Shown here in pieces: positions 19,825 through 32,700 of a stretch of 64,000 nt of DNA. Numbering within the stretch: position 1 is the stretch's first letter; every line of letters begins with the position of its first letter. The translations under genes and the position numbers were made by a program. Below the pieces are notes generated by a model that worked only from the letters and a program-made list of their open reading frames with translations, made no database searches and was not told the origin of the DNA. The DNA comes from Motacilla alba alba (Eukaryota; Chordata; Aves; Passeriformes; Motacillidae), in the NCBI RefSeq assembly GCF_015832195.1, contig NC_052017.1, forward strand, positions 93,150,429 through 93,214,428, written 5' to 3'.

Positions 19825-22358
19825 GGGTGGATAGAATAAATGTTATATGCTTCAAAATATACTTTCATATTCAAAGGTCTGATTTCTTGAAAACATCTGT
19901 GAGGGAAAAAAAGAAGAGAAAAGCCCAAACTCCAATCATTAAACCTGTAACATAAATATCATAGATCAGGAAATTTAAACTTGAGACTGTCTCTAGAAGG
20001 TTATTGTAAGTTTTCACTCTATGTTATTTTTAATAAAATATTGCAGCAGCATTTGCCATGTATATTTAATCTTTTATTTATTTATTTTTCTGCTTAGGTT
20101 TGTCTGTGAACATTTTCCCGTACTGATAAACTTTTCTATGCAATTGCATCTTTTCTCCTGTATTAAGAGCTAGTTACCAGAGTAATGGTTTGCAGGATCC
20201 AGACTGCATGTTATACAGGCTTGGTCTGAATATATGCATCCAAGACCAAAAATCTGTTTAAATAACATATGTTCTGTTTGTGGCCACCTATCTGTTTCTA
20301 TCAAGGAAGATAAAAGTCCTTGTCTGCACTGTTTTAGCTGCACAATCAAGACAGAAACCCTCAACTGATGTTTGCCAGCAGGTGGTGACACACAGCAACA
20401 AGCTCCAATGGCAACAACATTTCTCTGCAAAACTTGGAGAAAATCCAGGCTTCAGGAAAATGAAATATGCCTTCAGTTTGGGAAGAAATAATGATGAATG
20501 TCCATCAGCAACTCATGTGATGATTTAGTCTCACTGCATGGCAAGAAAAAGTATGTTCAGTCTGCAGCAGGTCAAAAGTTTTCCTTGCTGTTTCTCTGCA
20601 TTTCCTTCTTGTTATTATGAAACATTTGGCTTGGCTGTGAAATATACTTTTAATTAAAAGATAGGAAAATCATAGTAAGACAGCAGCAGCAGCGAGCTGC
20701 TAGAAAGCCTGCTGTCTTAGCTCTCATATTAAACATAACGCAAAGGATTGGTGCACACAAAGTCTGAAGTGCAGTAGTGAGAATATGTATACTGTGACTT
20801 GTCCGAGTCCTTTCAAAGAGAAGTGTAAATAGTGTTTTCTGCTTGTCTGTGATTTCCCCATGCTTTTTAAAACTTCTTATATTTTCTTTCCTGATCTCAC
20901 ACCCAGGTAAACTTGTTTGAAAGACCTGCAGCTTACCCTAAACACCACCTCTGAGTTTGTAGTAGCTGAGTGGGCAAATAAGACTTCTGTTACAGGCATG
21001 ATACAAAATGAGCACAGAATAGTGGCTGGATCTGTCACCTTTGGTTTCTATCATCCTGTACTTTCCAGGCATTTAGAATTCCTTGGATTTCATGCATACA
21101 TTTTGTACACATTACTCAACCTTAAACAACATGCCCTTGAAAAGAAATTGGGGTGCTCACAGCATTTGAAGTGCAATAACTTAACAGAGGAAAATACAAG
21201 TCTCATCCTGCTTAGCAGGGAGCTGAGAACAGGATGAAAATGTAAAAATACTGAGAAATTTTCCCCCTTTTCAGTGTCTGTTTCCTGCAAGTATCTACCG
21301 TCTACAATATTGACTGGTTTATCAGGCAGCAGGTATCTCTATCAGTCTATCTTGAATTGTCATCCAACAGGAGATTAAACGCTGCCTGCCTCCTTCTTGT
21401 GATTTTCAGTCTTCACATCACAAAGTTTTCAATCAAATTTCAGCGGTGTACATTTAGCTTAGAGAACTCGTGGTACTTATCTTCCCAAAGCAGGTGATTT
21501 AGACCATGTTTACCTTGTACAGTTCCAAGATATCTTTCGGCAAACCTGTCCACATCCCAGGCCTTGAAATGATTCCTAAGTTAGTGGGGTTTTTTTTGGC
21601 TTTTCTCTGTTTCCCTTTCTCTGCCCCTCCACAGGCAGACTACCAGCCAAACAACGCAGTAACAGCACAGGTCCTGAAGAACAGACACAGGCCAATTTTT
21701 GGAAGACTTATATCAACGTGGCAACTTTCTGATTTTTTTAAAACAAAAGCAACGTGGTGCCTTACAGCCTTGTTCTGAGAAGCTTCCTCCTTAGTAATTT
21801 CTTCAGTGCACCTATCACAGCGTGGTTTCACCCCACGAATCTTCTCAAGCCCAGGAGGATGTCAGCTGGGTGCTCATCTTGGCTTGCATCAGATACCTGA
21901 GGAAGTTGTGGGCTGGGAGGTATCCTGTAAAATAAACTACAGCTCCATTTGTAAGGAATCCAGTGTGAGCAAGCTGACACTGAAAAAAGGGCTTCTCTGC
22001 CAATTAGCATATTTTCTGCATAGCATTTTGATAAACAGACTAACTAGAATTTGAATAAGCATAAACTTCAGATTAAAAAATGCTGGAAAGGCAATTCAAA
22101 ACAATCACAAATGCCAGACTGGATTTTTGTGGTTTATTCTCCATGCAAAGGAGCTAGAATATGGTATAACTGAGAGTGATTCTGCTCAGGTGAAGGAATG
22201 AAGAATTGGAAATTATAGTTAGATCCCTAATTGGTCTCTCACCACCTAATAAGTTGAAAAAAATGGCATACAGCAGTCAGGGCAAGGTCTGGGAGCAAGA
22301 TCTGTCCACCTATTCTGGCCACTTAGAACAGCATGAAAATACCTTAGAGGGGTAAAAT

Positions 22359-22427
22359 GGTCCACAGACCAATATAGACCACATTATAGACTATATAGGT
22401 CCACCTATACAGACCAGTATAGACCAT
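22359..22427. repeat. Cluster of TATAGACC-like units
   Basis: Five diverged copies of a motif close to TATAGACC fall within 70 bp, and the middle holds a perfect dyad, TATAGGT CC ACCTATA (22394-22409). It looks like a short degenerate minisatellite; no function is evident. Confidence 0.7.
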
Positions 22428-23144
22428 GTTTCTGTCTGCAAAAGCAATTGAGAGTGCAATGTAGTTCCAGAAGGTCAGAGGTTGCCTTTCAAGGGCTTTC
22501 TGCTTGGAGCGAGAGGAGCATGTTCACATTTTTTGGTGTGGGGCTGCTCAGCTGGGTGCTCCCTAGGGGTTGGCATTTGGGATGGACAAATCTCCACAGT
22601 GTGACACGGCTTGGCTCCATCTGAGCGCTCACCCTTGGGGTGGGCTGAATATTAGAAATGCAGTTCTGGATACAGTCTTTACAAACAGGAGTTTAATCCT
22701 GAACTCCTTCTTGTTCTAGAAGATCCGAGAGGCTGTTACAGTAATTTGATGCCAGCTGGGAAGAGGCAAACACCTCCCAAGTCACTGCTTTGGTCAACAG
22801 CCTGATGACAACAGAGGGTTCTCATCAGGCAGGAGAAATATTCCAGAGGGTGATACCCACTAGAGTTCATCTGCTTCATGCTGTCAGGGCAGCGTGAAAG
22901 AGAGTGAAGTGACAGGCGAGTTGGCCCAGCTGCTTCTTCATGAATATCTGAGATTCTTGTCTAGTGTAAGTGGAAACTATATGAACACATCAAAGAGGAA
23001 AAGACACTGAAAATTGAAAGGCAGTGCCTAGATGATTTTTAAAAGAGTGAGTTTGGCTCAATCTAATTCACTTCCTCCATATACAAAATGGACTAGATTG
23101 AGATGGTAGGAGTGAAAGAAAATTGCTTTGTTGTTGAATGTGGA

Positions 23145-23165
23145 TTTTTTTTTTTTTTTTTTTTT
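23145..23165 (+). repeat. T21 homopolymer
   Basis: Uninterrupted run of 21 T. No retroposon body is recognised next to it. Confidence 0.95.
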
Positions 23166-24369
23166 ACTTTTGCCTGCATTTTTTGCTTCTTCCTTCCCTT
23201 TCCACATGTGCAAGCAAGAAAAAGTGCCTGGGGCCAGGCTGCAGGGAGAGGATTATGGTACAGTGCCACTTAGGCATCAGCTTGGCTGAACTCTGCTCAG
23301 GGGTACCTTGTTGGCAGGGGTCCATGGATGGGGTGAATGAGTGTTAAATGCTGATGTTTATGGTCCCATCAGCTCAAAAGAGAGTGCGAGGTGTGAGCTG
23401 ATACGCAAGATGTAGATTACCACCACTTTTAAAAGTACTGCCTTCTCCTTACTGAGCAAAAGTTCTGCTGGCAAGATTGTAATCTCATAGTTTGGGAAGT
23501 TGTCCAGACGTTTTTGGTTCCAAAAGCCCAAACTGTACGAGTGTGGCAAAATAAAACTGATTCCTTGTCACCCAGTGCTCTCACCTGATAATGTTACAGA
23601 AGCAGAGCCCAGGGCAGTAGAAATGCTTCCTCCATCAGATGGGATGGATGGGTTGTGCAAGACAGAGTTGGGGGAAGCAGTGGGGTGCTGGGAAGGGCTT
23701 GGGAGGGGAAATGAGGAGAGAGTAGATTCTGTGAGTTGAGAAAGGTGTGCTGTGGACTGGCACAGGAGAAAAACGTGACAGATATCAGTAGTGGAGTTAT
23801 AGTGTATGATATGCATGAGAGAGGCAAATTTGGACATTTTTGAGTGTTTACTGTGCAACCTTGGCTTATTTTATTATTAGTGTATATGTATGAATGGAAT
23901 TAAGAGAAAGTAAAATTGTTATGTAGTTTGATATTCTAGCACTATCATTGGTATAGAGGAATATTGGATATGTGACCCCTTTAATATGCTTAGACCAGAA
24001 GGTGGATGTGATTTCTATTGCTAGGATGTGTCTGAGAGCAAAAAGTTTAAGAAATCTGTGATTTGGGCTACTGGGGTTTCTTTTCCTTTTCTGCTTATTC
24101 TCCATGTTGAAGTAAACAGGATGTTTCCCATATAAACACAGATTTTTGTGGTTCTAAATTTAGCTCTCAATAGTAGCATTATTACCAAAGTCCTCAAGCT
24201 CAAACCATGGAAATACAAGATGATTTCTATTTCAAGTCCCATCAAAATGCTAACAGCAAAGTTTCTCAGCACCTGCTGCAACTGAGCACAGTGGGCGGCT
24301 GAAGGACACAGGGATTGCACTGATTCCTTGGAACTACAAACCCTCAAGCAAGCACCAAAGAGAAATGCT

Positions 24370-24403
24370 GAGAGAGGGAGGAAGAGAGGGAGGGAAGGAA
24401 GGG
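24370..24403 (+). repeat. GA-rich homopurine tract
   Basis: Thirty-four bases of uninterrupted purine built from GAGAGG, GGAGG and GGAAGG units. Such tracts are candidate GAGA-type or triplex-forming sites, but this is commonplace in vertebrate DNA. Confidence 0.85.
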
Positions 24404-24639
24404 CCTGAGCCCGAGTGTACAGAGCCAGCAGTAAGGACCAACAGTTTGTAGCAGCTTTCCTAAATTTTGAATGAAAGGAACATATTTAAAAGGCTATGTT
24501 TTATTCGTGTCGAATCCTGCACTTGAGTCTTCTGGTGCTTCAGAAAATGCATTTGAAGGTGGCTGAGGTATTTCAGTTTGACAAATAAACTAAGCTGTGG
24601 TTACTTTCTCAGTATGTTTTGTGTCATGGTGCTAATTTC

Positions 24640-24865
24640 CCATTCACTTGATTGGGATGCAATGATTTCACGACAATGTCAGTGCAGGTCTATGGAAAAG
24701 ACATTATGGTGTCAAAATGAAATGAAACAATGTTAATTTGTCTATGGAAACGGTGTTCCACTGCCAAATTGAAACATAACCCTCAGCTCAGCCACCTTGA
24801 GACTTGGCACTCCTGCGCTATCGAAGGACCCCGCCACACTGGGTGATTTTACAGCGGCGCACTGG
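24640..24865. promoter_or_regulatory. Possible regulatory stretch
   Basis: GTCTATGGAAA occurs twice, at 24688-24698 and 24740-24750, on the same strand. Just downstream, five CpGs fall within about 45 bp (24815-24858) in an otherwise CpG-poor area. There is no repeat family or coding potential. This is the pattern of a small conserved non-coding element, but conservation is untested. Confidence 0.25.
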
Positions 24866-27071
24866 GAAGCTACAAATCTGGATTAAATATTAGAGGAGGT
24901 AAGACAATTTGTTTTGTTCTGTGAAATCACAACTGTATAGCATTTCCTAGTGTTACAAGGGCCTTCCACATGTGCTGCAGTACCTAAAGCCCAGGGAGAT
25001 GATGGGAATTGAGGGGAGAAAAAGCACTTTCTCAGCATTTACTCAGATTTCTTTTGGCTTCCATTGGCTCTCAGCACGTCTCATTCCTAGCGTTATGTTA
25101 ATGGATTTTTTTTAGGCGAAAAATATTATTAGATTTTACAGTGTTCAGAGCACCTAACCAACATCTGGGTCACCGGAGCTCAAATTAAGCAGTACTCTAA
25201 ATCCAATTTAGGTTTTAATTCCACCAGGATGTTGCATTTCTAGTAAAACAAAAATTTGAACATAAACCAGAATCCAAAATGAAAGGCATACAATAGTGGA
25301 AAAGAATAATAAGCAAGTTGAAATCAAAAGACAGTGGCTGAGAGAGGGAAGAAGCAATATGTGACGGGATGTAGAAAATATAAATAAATATTTTCTCTGT
25401 TGTTGGAGGTCTGTGGAGTGATAGAATCTACTTATCAATCACAGTTTGTCTTTTGCTTTATGTTCCTGGACAGTATGACCACCTTTGAAAAAGGGTGATC
25501 TTTGATCTCCTGCCCGGGGGTGAGCACCAGCAGATGTTCTTTTGTTCTTCTCTCCATATTCAGAGTCCCTCACCTCCTAAAGCTGAAGTGTGCTCCCCTA
25601 AACTGACAGGTGTTTCTCTGTTTGATTGCAAAAAGATGGATTTAGGCTAAATGTGACCTGAAACCTTCAAAGTGGAAGGGCCTCCCAGCATGCTTGCGAA
25701 CTGGTGGGAGGGAAGGCTGTTGTAACATCTGCTCTTCTGAGAATATTATCAAATCACACACAGATGTCAAGAAGAAGTAGGCTTGGCCAGTCTGTTAGGA
25801 GGGACTCTAGCACCCTCTTTCATCCTGGGTAAATTTCTGGGGTGATTCTGTCTGCTGAGCTCCTCAGTGATTTTTTTTTTCCTTATTTGTGAGATGGATG
25901 TAATGGCACTTCCCTGCCTTTTAGAGACATTAGGGGAAAGAAATAAATCATAGGTTTTGTGGTGTCTGAGCAGTACTGTAAGACAGTCATGTAAATACAT
26001 GAGGCATCATGTGCTGGGCTGGGTGGAAAGGCTAATCACATGAGCACTATATCTTAAGGGAGCCAATCCTTTCTTTACCTGTGCCTCAGCTGGCATAAAA
26101 ATCTGACACTGGCTAATGAAAGCAATAAAGCTATCTAATCTTATTGATGGCTATGGAGATTTCTTGGACATGAGCTCTGTGTTCTACTCTTGTAAATTGA
26201 TAAAGTTGTCTTTGGGCTATACACAGCATTTCTAGATGTTCACTGAAGTCCCAGAGCTACAGGCCCTCCTGAGAGTCCAATTGCTGCTTCAGTCTTACTA
26301 TGTGAGTTGTGCACATTCCTTTTTTTGCATAAAGGTGCTTTGGCCTTTCATCATTCCTCAGGTAGGAAGCATGAATTTGTTGGATCTGGTGCATGTGGTC
26401 ATGCCAATTACTTTCTGGAAGATGCCAGGTGCTCTCCTAAACTTTGAGAGGCAGACTGAGCATGGACATTAGTGTTTATACAAATATTTAATGTTCAATT
26501 GTCTTGCACAGGCTTTCATGCATCAAACTATGACTAGTATTGCTGCCCCAGGGCAGGATGGCATGAGAATCTTCCCCCATCCCACATCCATTGTACCCCC
26601 TTCTCTCTCCAAGTGGTATCCATCAAATATTCGCTGTTGAGAACTCCCTGTAATTTCTCCATGAGTTGCATGCTGCTTCAGTCACTATTTTTCACAGAGA
26701 TTCCCAGGCTATCTGAATGCCTAAGAGGAAGCTTTTGGCTCTTCAGGCACCATTTACACATTGTTTTGAAGTAGCTCATATTGCACTAGTTATAATTGTT
26801 AAGATGTGCAACACACAGCTGCAATGTGCAATCCAACTTCAAATTTATTGGGAAGAACTACAACATGAAATATTGTAGACCTCCCAGCTTGTTTCAAACA
26901 GCTAAGAAAAGTCATTGAAACATCCTGCTATACAGGTTGGGATTAAAATACAGGAATAATTTGTGCTAAATGAGGAAGGCAAATTCACCATATTTTAAGG
27001 GTGCTTTACTCAAAGTGAGGCACACCTTCAAAATTTTTTTTTTCCCTTAAAGACAGGAAGATTTCTTCCTT

Positions 27072-27092
27072 CCCCCCCCCCCCCCCCCCCCA
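27072..27092 (+). repeat. C21 homopolymer
   Basis: Twenty-one consecutive C, preceded by TTCTTCCTT and by a T-rich run near 27040-27050. The minus strand is G21, which can form quadruplexes, and the C strand can form an i-motif. Length is likely to vary and to be misread by polymerases. Confidence 0.95.
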
Positions 27093-29589
27093 ACATACTT
27101 GGGCAAACACGCACACAAGCACATGCCTTCTCTTTCTCTGGGTGTAAAGCATGGTGGACATCTGGTTTCCAGGCTCAGTCTTCACCCCCAGAGACAAAGA
27201 ACAACGTCATTGTTTGAATATGTTCTTTAGAGGTTGACATTTGGGGAATTTATCTGCTATCCTCCAACCAGTGAGACCATTCCAACACTTTTGTGCACTG
27301 TGTAAACCGCAGATTAATTGCACAAATTACATGAATTATCCTAAAATTTTTGGGTAATGTTTGCCCTGTCAACACTGTAATTGAGATGACTGGGCATGTA
27401 GAAAGCCTGCATGTGGCAAGCAGCAATCCATGATGGAGATGGGGAGGCAATTTGCATCTACCTCTGCTTAGAATAAGTCCTGCAAGGACTGTAGTCTGCA
27501 AGTAGAATAGGTAATGTGAGACTCTGATCAAAACAAAAAAAGCAATGGGATATAGTCTTCCACAATGCTATGTAATATGGAGGATGTGTAGCTGGCTTCC
27601 AAATGCCAGGTGGACATCCAGTGTGTGTGTGTGTGTGGTGGTGGGGGAAAATATTAAAATTACAGATGTTATTGTTTCATCAAATAAAACTCTGTTGCTT
27701 GTGAAATCAGACACAGGAGTAAGGGGAAAAATAACCACCAAACTTTCAATGGATTTGTGCCCACATCAGCTGAACTCCACTCTCTGTGGTTTGGACTGAG
27801 TGGTGGTGCCTCACAGGGCGTATCCATACTCTGATCACATCAAACCTGCCTTGTCATTTTGAAGAGGTGTTAGTGCAATATCTAGATTTGTGATGGAGGA
27901 CATTAGATCAATGACCCAGACTATTCCTTTACATCAACAAACAGAAGCAAAATATCTGTAACAGTGGAATAATGTCTTAGAGGTTATGTTTATAGTGCTA
28001 AGAACTACAAACATTTAGGATTTGCAGGCAATCACATCCTTTCTCCTTTCAGTGAGATGGAAATCAGAACAGAGGATGGTGAAGGCTGATACCCACTTGA
28101 GCTCAAAGGCTTCCAAGGGAGCTGCAATTCTCACTTCACATAAGCATGGTGCAGCATTGTGTTAGCAATCCCTGCTTGCTTTGAAGTAAGGGCAAATCCA
28201 GACATTGAGGCTGATTTAACCATCAAGTGTGCCATTGTTATTTCATTTTTTAATTTTTTCTTTCCCAGGGACCCCTAAATACTCTAGTGTTTCCAGCAAG
28301 ACTTAAATGTGGACAAGATGATTTTAACATAGGTTTATTTCTGGACCTCCCGAAAATTTCATTCCGAATTTCCCAAGTCTGTATAAGTACTCAGAGTCAC
28401 TGGAATGGGCTTGTTACCAAAGGCAGAGGGGTGTTGATAGTTATTCAATGCAATTTGTATAAATTAGGTGTTTGGGGAATCAGTACAGTCTCTAACTTAG
28501 GGTGAGAATTCCCTTCTGTGAGATACTTGAGTAGTGAAGGAACTCAGGCTTGGAGCTCTGGAAGACATGGAGCAGAGTGCAGTGCAGGATAGGAAAGGAG
28601 TGAGAATGTCTAAACCAGAGAAGATTTGTGTCCAAAAGAGAAATTCCCATGTGCCTCCACATGCTTTTAAAGTGAGGAGCAAATGAAAACTTGATTTTGT
28701 TACAGTGAAAAGAAAAATTCCCATTGTGTTCAACAAGGCTGGGATTTCATCCAAGACCTCCACATTATTCTAAGACACTCATGTAGCCCACATTTAATCT
28801 TTTAGAAAGAGTATTCTGTCTCCAGAAATTATCAATGTTTTCTAATTTTCTGACTTCATCATCTGCAAAGCTCCGGTCATGACTTCTTTTTATACAACAC
28901 ATTTTTGTTCTTTATTTTTTCTTTCAATCTTGCAATCATTGTTATGCCCCAAAGATCAAAGATTCATAGCATAAGGTAAAAATAACTACTTGCAAATAAC
29001 AGATACATGCTTTTTAATAAACTTTTAGTACTTAATAAAGTAAAATATCTGGAAAAATCTGGAAGATGAAGAAATACCAGATATGTTCTTGATTTGACTT
29101 GGGACAGGATTTCACCCCACATTTTTATGAGGAATATTTAGCACACACAGACATTCCACCTCCTTGTATCTCCACCCCCATATATTTCAAAGTAAGAACA
29201 GAAGGCAACGCAAAAGTAGCTGCCACCATCCACAAGATAATTCTTTCAAACATCTCTCAGCATTCTAAACCGTAATCTAAACTTATGTCCACATAACAAA
29301 TAACAGCCCTTTGAAATGAACTGAGAAACTGTAAAGCCATTAAGAAAATGTGCCATTAAGAAAAGGATTTCAGCATTTCCTATGAAAAAGGTTCCCAACG
29401 TATGTATTTCCACATGTTCAGAGAAATGATTAAAGTGTTTATAGCTTTTGTAATTGGTCTCTCTCAATTTAAAAATATAGGCTTTTTTTTTAAACGTTAC
29501 ATTTCTCTGCCGCTCTTTGTCTAGAATAACATTAATGAAGTCCCATTTTCTATGTTGCCGAAGGTAGGAAACAGGGAAGCGATGTGTTT
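27093..29589. other. Unique DNA, no gene seen
   Basis: AT-rich sequence containing a short (GT)n at 27621-27638. A good acceptor-like site (TTTTTTCTTTCCCAG) ends at 28268 and is followed by about 78 open codons ending at 28505, but no donor or recognisable peptide supports an exon. Confidence 0.55.
27621..27638 (+). repeat. Short (GT)n microsatellite
   Basis: Eight GT units followed by GTGGTGGGGG. Simple repeat. Confidence 0.9.
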
Positions 29590-29730
29590 AGGAGAGTGCG
29601 TTCTGGAAGCACGCCGTCTGTCTGCCCGTGTCCCAGCAGGCACGGCCTCCCGTTAATGTGTCCATTAGCCACCGCGCGCTCCTGCCGGCTCCGGGGCTGC
29701 CGCGCTCCGCGCTATCCGGGGCGCATATGG
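29590..29730. promoter_or_regulatory. Small CpG cluster
   Basis: About 17 CpGs within roughly 135 bp, GC clearly above the surrounding AT-rich DNA, including CCACCGCGCGCTCC and CTGCCGCGCTCCGCGC. It also carries the TTAATGTGTCCATTA homeodomain-like pair at 29653-29667. It is shorter than a usual CpG island. It could be a minor promoter, an orphan CpG patch or an enhancer. A frame of 118 codons from 29628 is open through it but unrecognised. Confidence 0.45.
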
Positions 29731-32700
29731 CAGCAGGGAAAGGGGGCTCATTCTCTCTTTCACAGCACCCTCTGCATGCTGCTGCCCAAGACAGGGTGTT
29801 TGGAGGAAGACACGTAACGTTTTTCCCTTGTTTGGGTCCAGTTGAGGGTGGTCAGCACCCTGAGAAAGCCGAACTCCACCACCAGCTCCCCAAAAGCAGC
29901 AAAAAGAAGGAGGGCACTGCTAAATCAGTCCCTTGCCAAGGAGTATCCAGCCCTTTCTATGAGAGCTTTTGCTCTGCTCTGTAAATGCTATAGACATACT
30001 GGCTGCACTGATGGAAACCACATGTATGGCCTTGCATTCAATGAGCGAGTGAATCTTGGTCCTGCAGGCCAAAGCCACTTTCATCACCTACAGATCATGG
30101 CTTTTGGAGTGGTTTGTGGCTCCTTCAGGTCATTCCAGAAGAGAAAGAGAATGATTTTCACCCAGATTCCAAATGAATACATTTGTTTCATAGATAAGAA
30201 TATATGCATAGATATAATTTTTTTTGTAGCAACTGTCAATCAGGTCACATGTAAATTTTTTCATTCTATTATTTTCTTTTATGCTGTTAACATAAAGCTT
30301 TAGGTTTTGTTCCATTTGTAAAAGCATATATCAAATGTTTTGTTATTTCTTTTCATAATACCCCAGGAGAGGGTGTTTTACCTTTCCTTTTCTAAATTAT
30401 CTTAAGTAGAAATTGTCAATCTGGAATTGACAGGTATTTGTTTCAGAAAACAAGGCATTGTTCCCACTTTGCTTCATCCACCAACACAGGTGCTGCTGTC
30501 ATATGTCACAACAATGGGGAAACTTATTAAACTATAAAGAGCAATAATACTATAATATAAAGCTATGAGGGTGGAAAAGTCTTAGGATGCGTTTGCTGGC
30601 TGCAGGTATGAAATCCTATCCTTCATGTAGTTGATCTGACAATAATCTGACACTCCCACCGATCTCTTCTTTCCTGGCTTCTTCTTCCAGGAATGCCCTT
30701 AAAAACTATTGACATTCCCTCTCCCCCCTGCCCCCCAAAGCTATCAAATAACAGTAGGACAGAGTCATAACTTGATCAGTGAGGTTGTTCCTCACCTGTT
30801 GAGTTGCTGATGGAGAAAGGACATGGATTTTGCAAGAGCCAGGATTACTGTGGTCTAATTAGAGAAAGTCTGGGCCAGTTGCTGGATTTTATTTGGAATG
30901 TGTTGTGACCGATGCAAATATCCACAGGCAATTCTTCTGTCAAAGGCTGGCCTAGATACAGGGAAATTCCTAAGTAACTTGCTAAAGAGTGCCTGTTTTG
31001 TGAGCCTGTCAAAGGAGGCGACAGTGGTCTTTGCTGGGCTGGTGGTGCTACTGACCTGGGCTGTGGCACTGTTGGCTGGAGAGAGTTTTAGTCTAGAAAA
31101 GGCCTGAGCTGCAGAATCTGGGACAGGATTCAACTCACATCACCCGAATTTGGGGATGAATGTGTTCAAATTAGAGCATTGCCATCCTCTGACTGGCAGC
31201 AAATCAAATGAATTCTTTGGGCTTTTTCCTTCACCACAAAGAACAACAACAGGAACAAATGCTGGGAGAGGAGAAAGAAGTGACATCATCTGTGGAAAAG
31301 TTTTCCCCTTTTTTCTGCCTGAAGGACTGTTTTGGTTTCCAACTGCATCTCAGGTAAGAATGAAACATGATATTAGATTGAACGCACCAGCTGAGTGTAA
31401 ATGGAAATACCTGCAGTTTAAGAGAGGAAGAGACGACACTATGCTGCATTTTATAAATCTTTCAGATATTTGTAGAGGCCAAGCACCTCCTGGTGAAGCT
31501 TCAAATAGCTGAAACATTGGTCAAATAATTTTAATTGTCTCAGTCCTACTCAGATCACAGCAGTGTCTGGGATTATATGGAATACTCTGCAAGCTTCCCT
31601 TACTCCCAACACTGTACTCTAGCCCTCTCCCTAAACCCCATCTTTCCTTTTCTGTGGTATGGGAGAGCGGGTGATTTGGAGCCAGCTACATATGCTTTAT
31701 GTTTCCTGAAGATTAAAACCCATGTGTAATAATCCATAGTCTGTCAACAGCCAGTTTGGGAAAGAGACCAAGGACTAGAAAGCCAAAACCAGACTGTTAG
31801 ATCAATCATGGCCAAGATGTGCTTCTTACTTATAAAGGCTAAAAGAAAACCAGCCAGGCAAGAAGTTTGTCCTTTGCAATGTTGGAAGACTGCTGCCCCC
31901 CATCCTGTGTCTGATTCTCGGTGTGTCAGACTATACACAAATCTGCAAGAGAAGATATTGCTTGTGTGTTTAAAATACTTCTGCCATCAGACAGGGAGAA
32001 GACTGCTGTCTACAGTAAGTATCCAGGCTTGGGATAAGTAGCCAATGATTTGTGCTCCCTTTGCTTTATTCTTTTTTTTTTCTTTCTTTTTTTTTTTTCC
32101 TTTTCCTTGGGGTAGTATTAAATAGTAGTCTGAAACTATCTGCTTGTACAGAACTGAACAAAGTGGTATGTGTTCCCAAACACTAAAACCAAGTTGTCAA
32201 GACACATCCTCAAAGACAGAGGGTCTTTTTTTGTTGTTGCCCAAGAATGTATTATTTAAAATGGCATTCCTTGTAAAGATGCAAATGCTATTTCTTTTAA
32301 AATGTACCAGTACTGAGAATAAAGCAAGCAAAAGAGGAAATTAAAACAGTGACAAGAGAAGGAGGTCTGGCAAGTTGGCTTTCAACCAAATGACCTCTTG
32401 ATAGATCAGCTGGGAGCCAGGAATGCATGAGATTACCATGAGCTAGAATGATTTATAGTTCTTTGTTTGGTCTCTTGTTAAGTTTTCACATATAGTCAGC
32501 TATATGATGGGCAATGATAGGGGAGAATGGTGGGCAAAAGCAATCTGGAACCCCAAATATTTATTGGGATTCCACAAACGAAAATGAAAGGAAGGGACTA
32601 ATTGAAGATTTAGAGCTTTTGTTCATTTCAAATAACAACAAATGCTCTTATAAAGGAAAAACTTTGCATAGCCCCCCAAATCTAGCTCTCTCAGGAGAAG

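Larger units (their letters stand above)
19825..27071. other. Unique DNA with scattered simple repeats
   Basis: No gene recognised. A very strong pyrimidine tract and acceptor-like CAG at about 21634 precedes a frame ending at 21778, but there is no good donor and the peptide is unfamiliar. The GA-rich run, T21, TATAGACC cluster and candidate regulatory stretch in this interval are listed separately. The rest is AT-rich single-copy-looking sequence. Confidence 0.55.

Noticed and set aside
21590..21778. Excellent polypyrimidine tract and CAG before an open frame
   Set aside because: No consensus donor within the open stretch and no recognisable peptide; kept only as an acceptor-like site.
31150..31359. 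Open frame ending at a perfect donor CAGGTAAGA
   Set aside because: No promoter or acceptor upstream, and the peptide is unfamiliar; perfect donors occur by chance at this scale.
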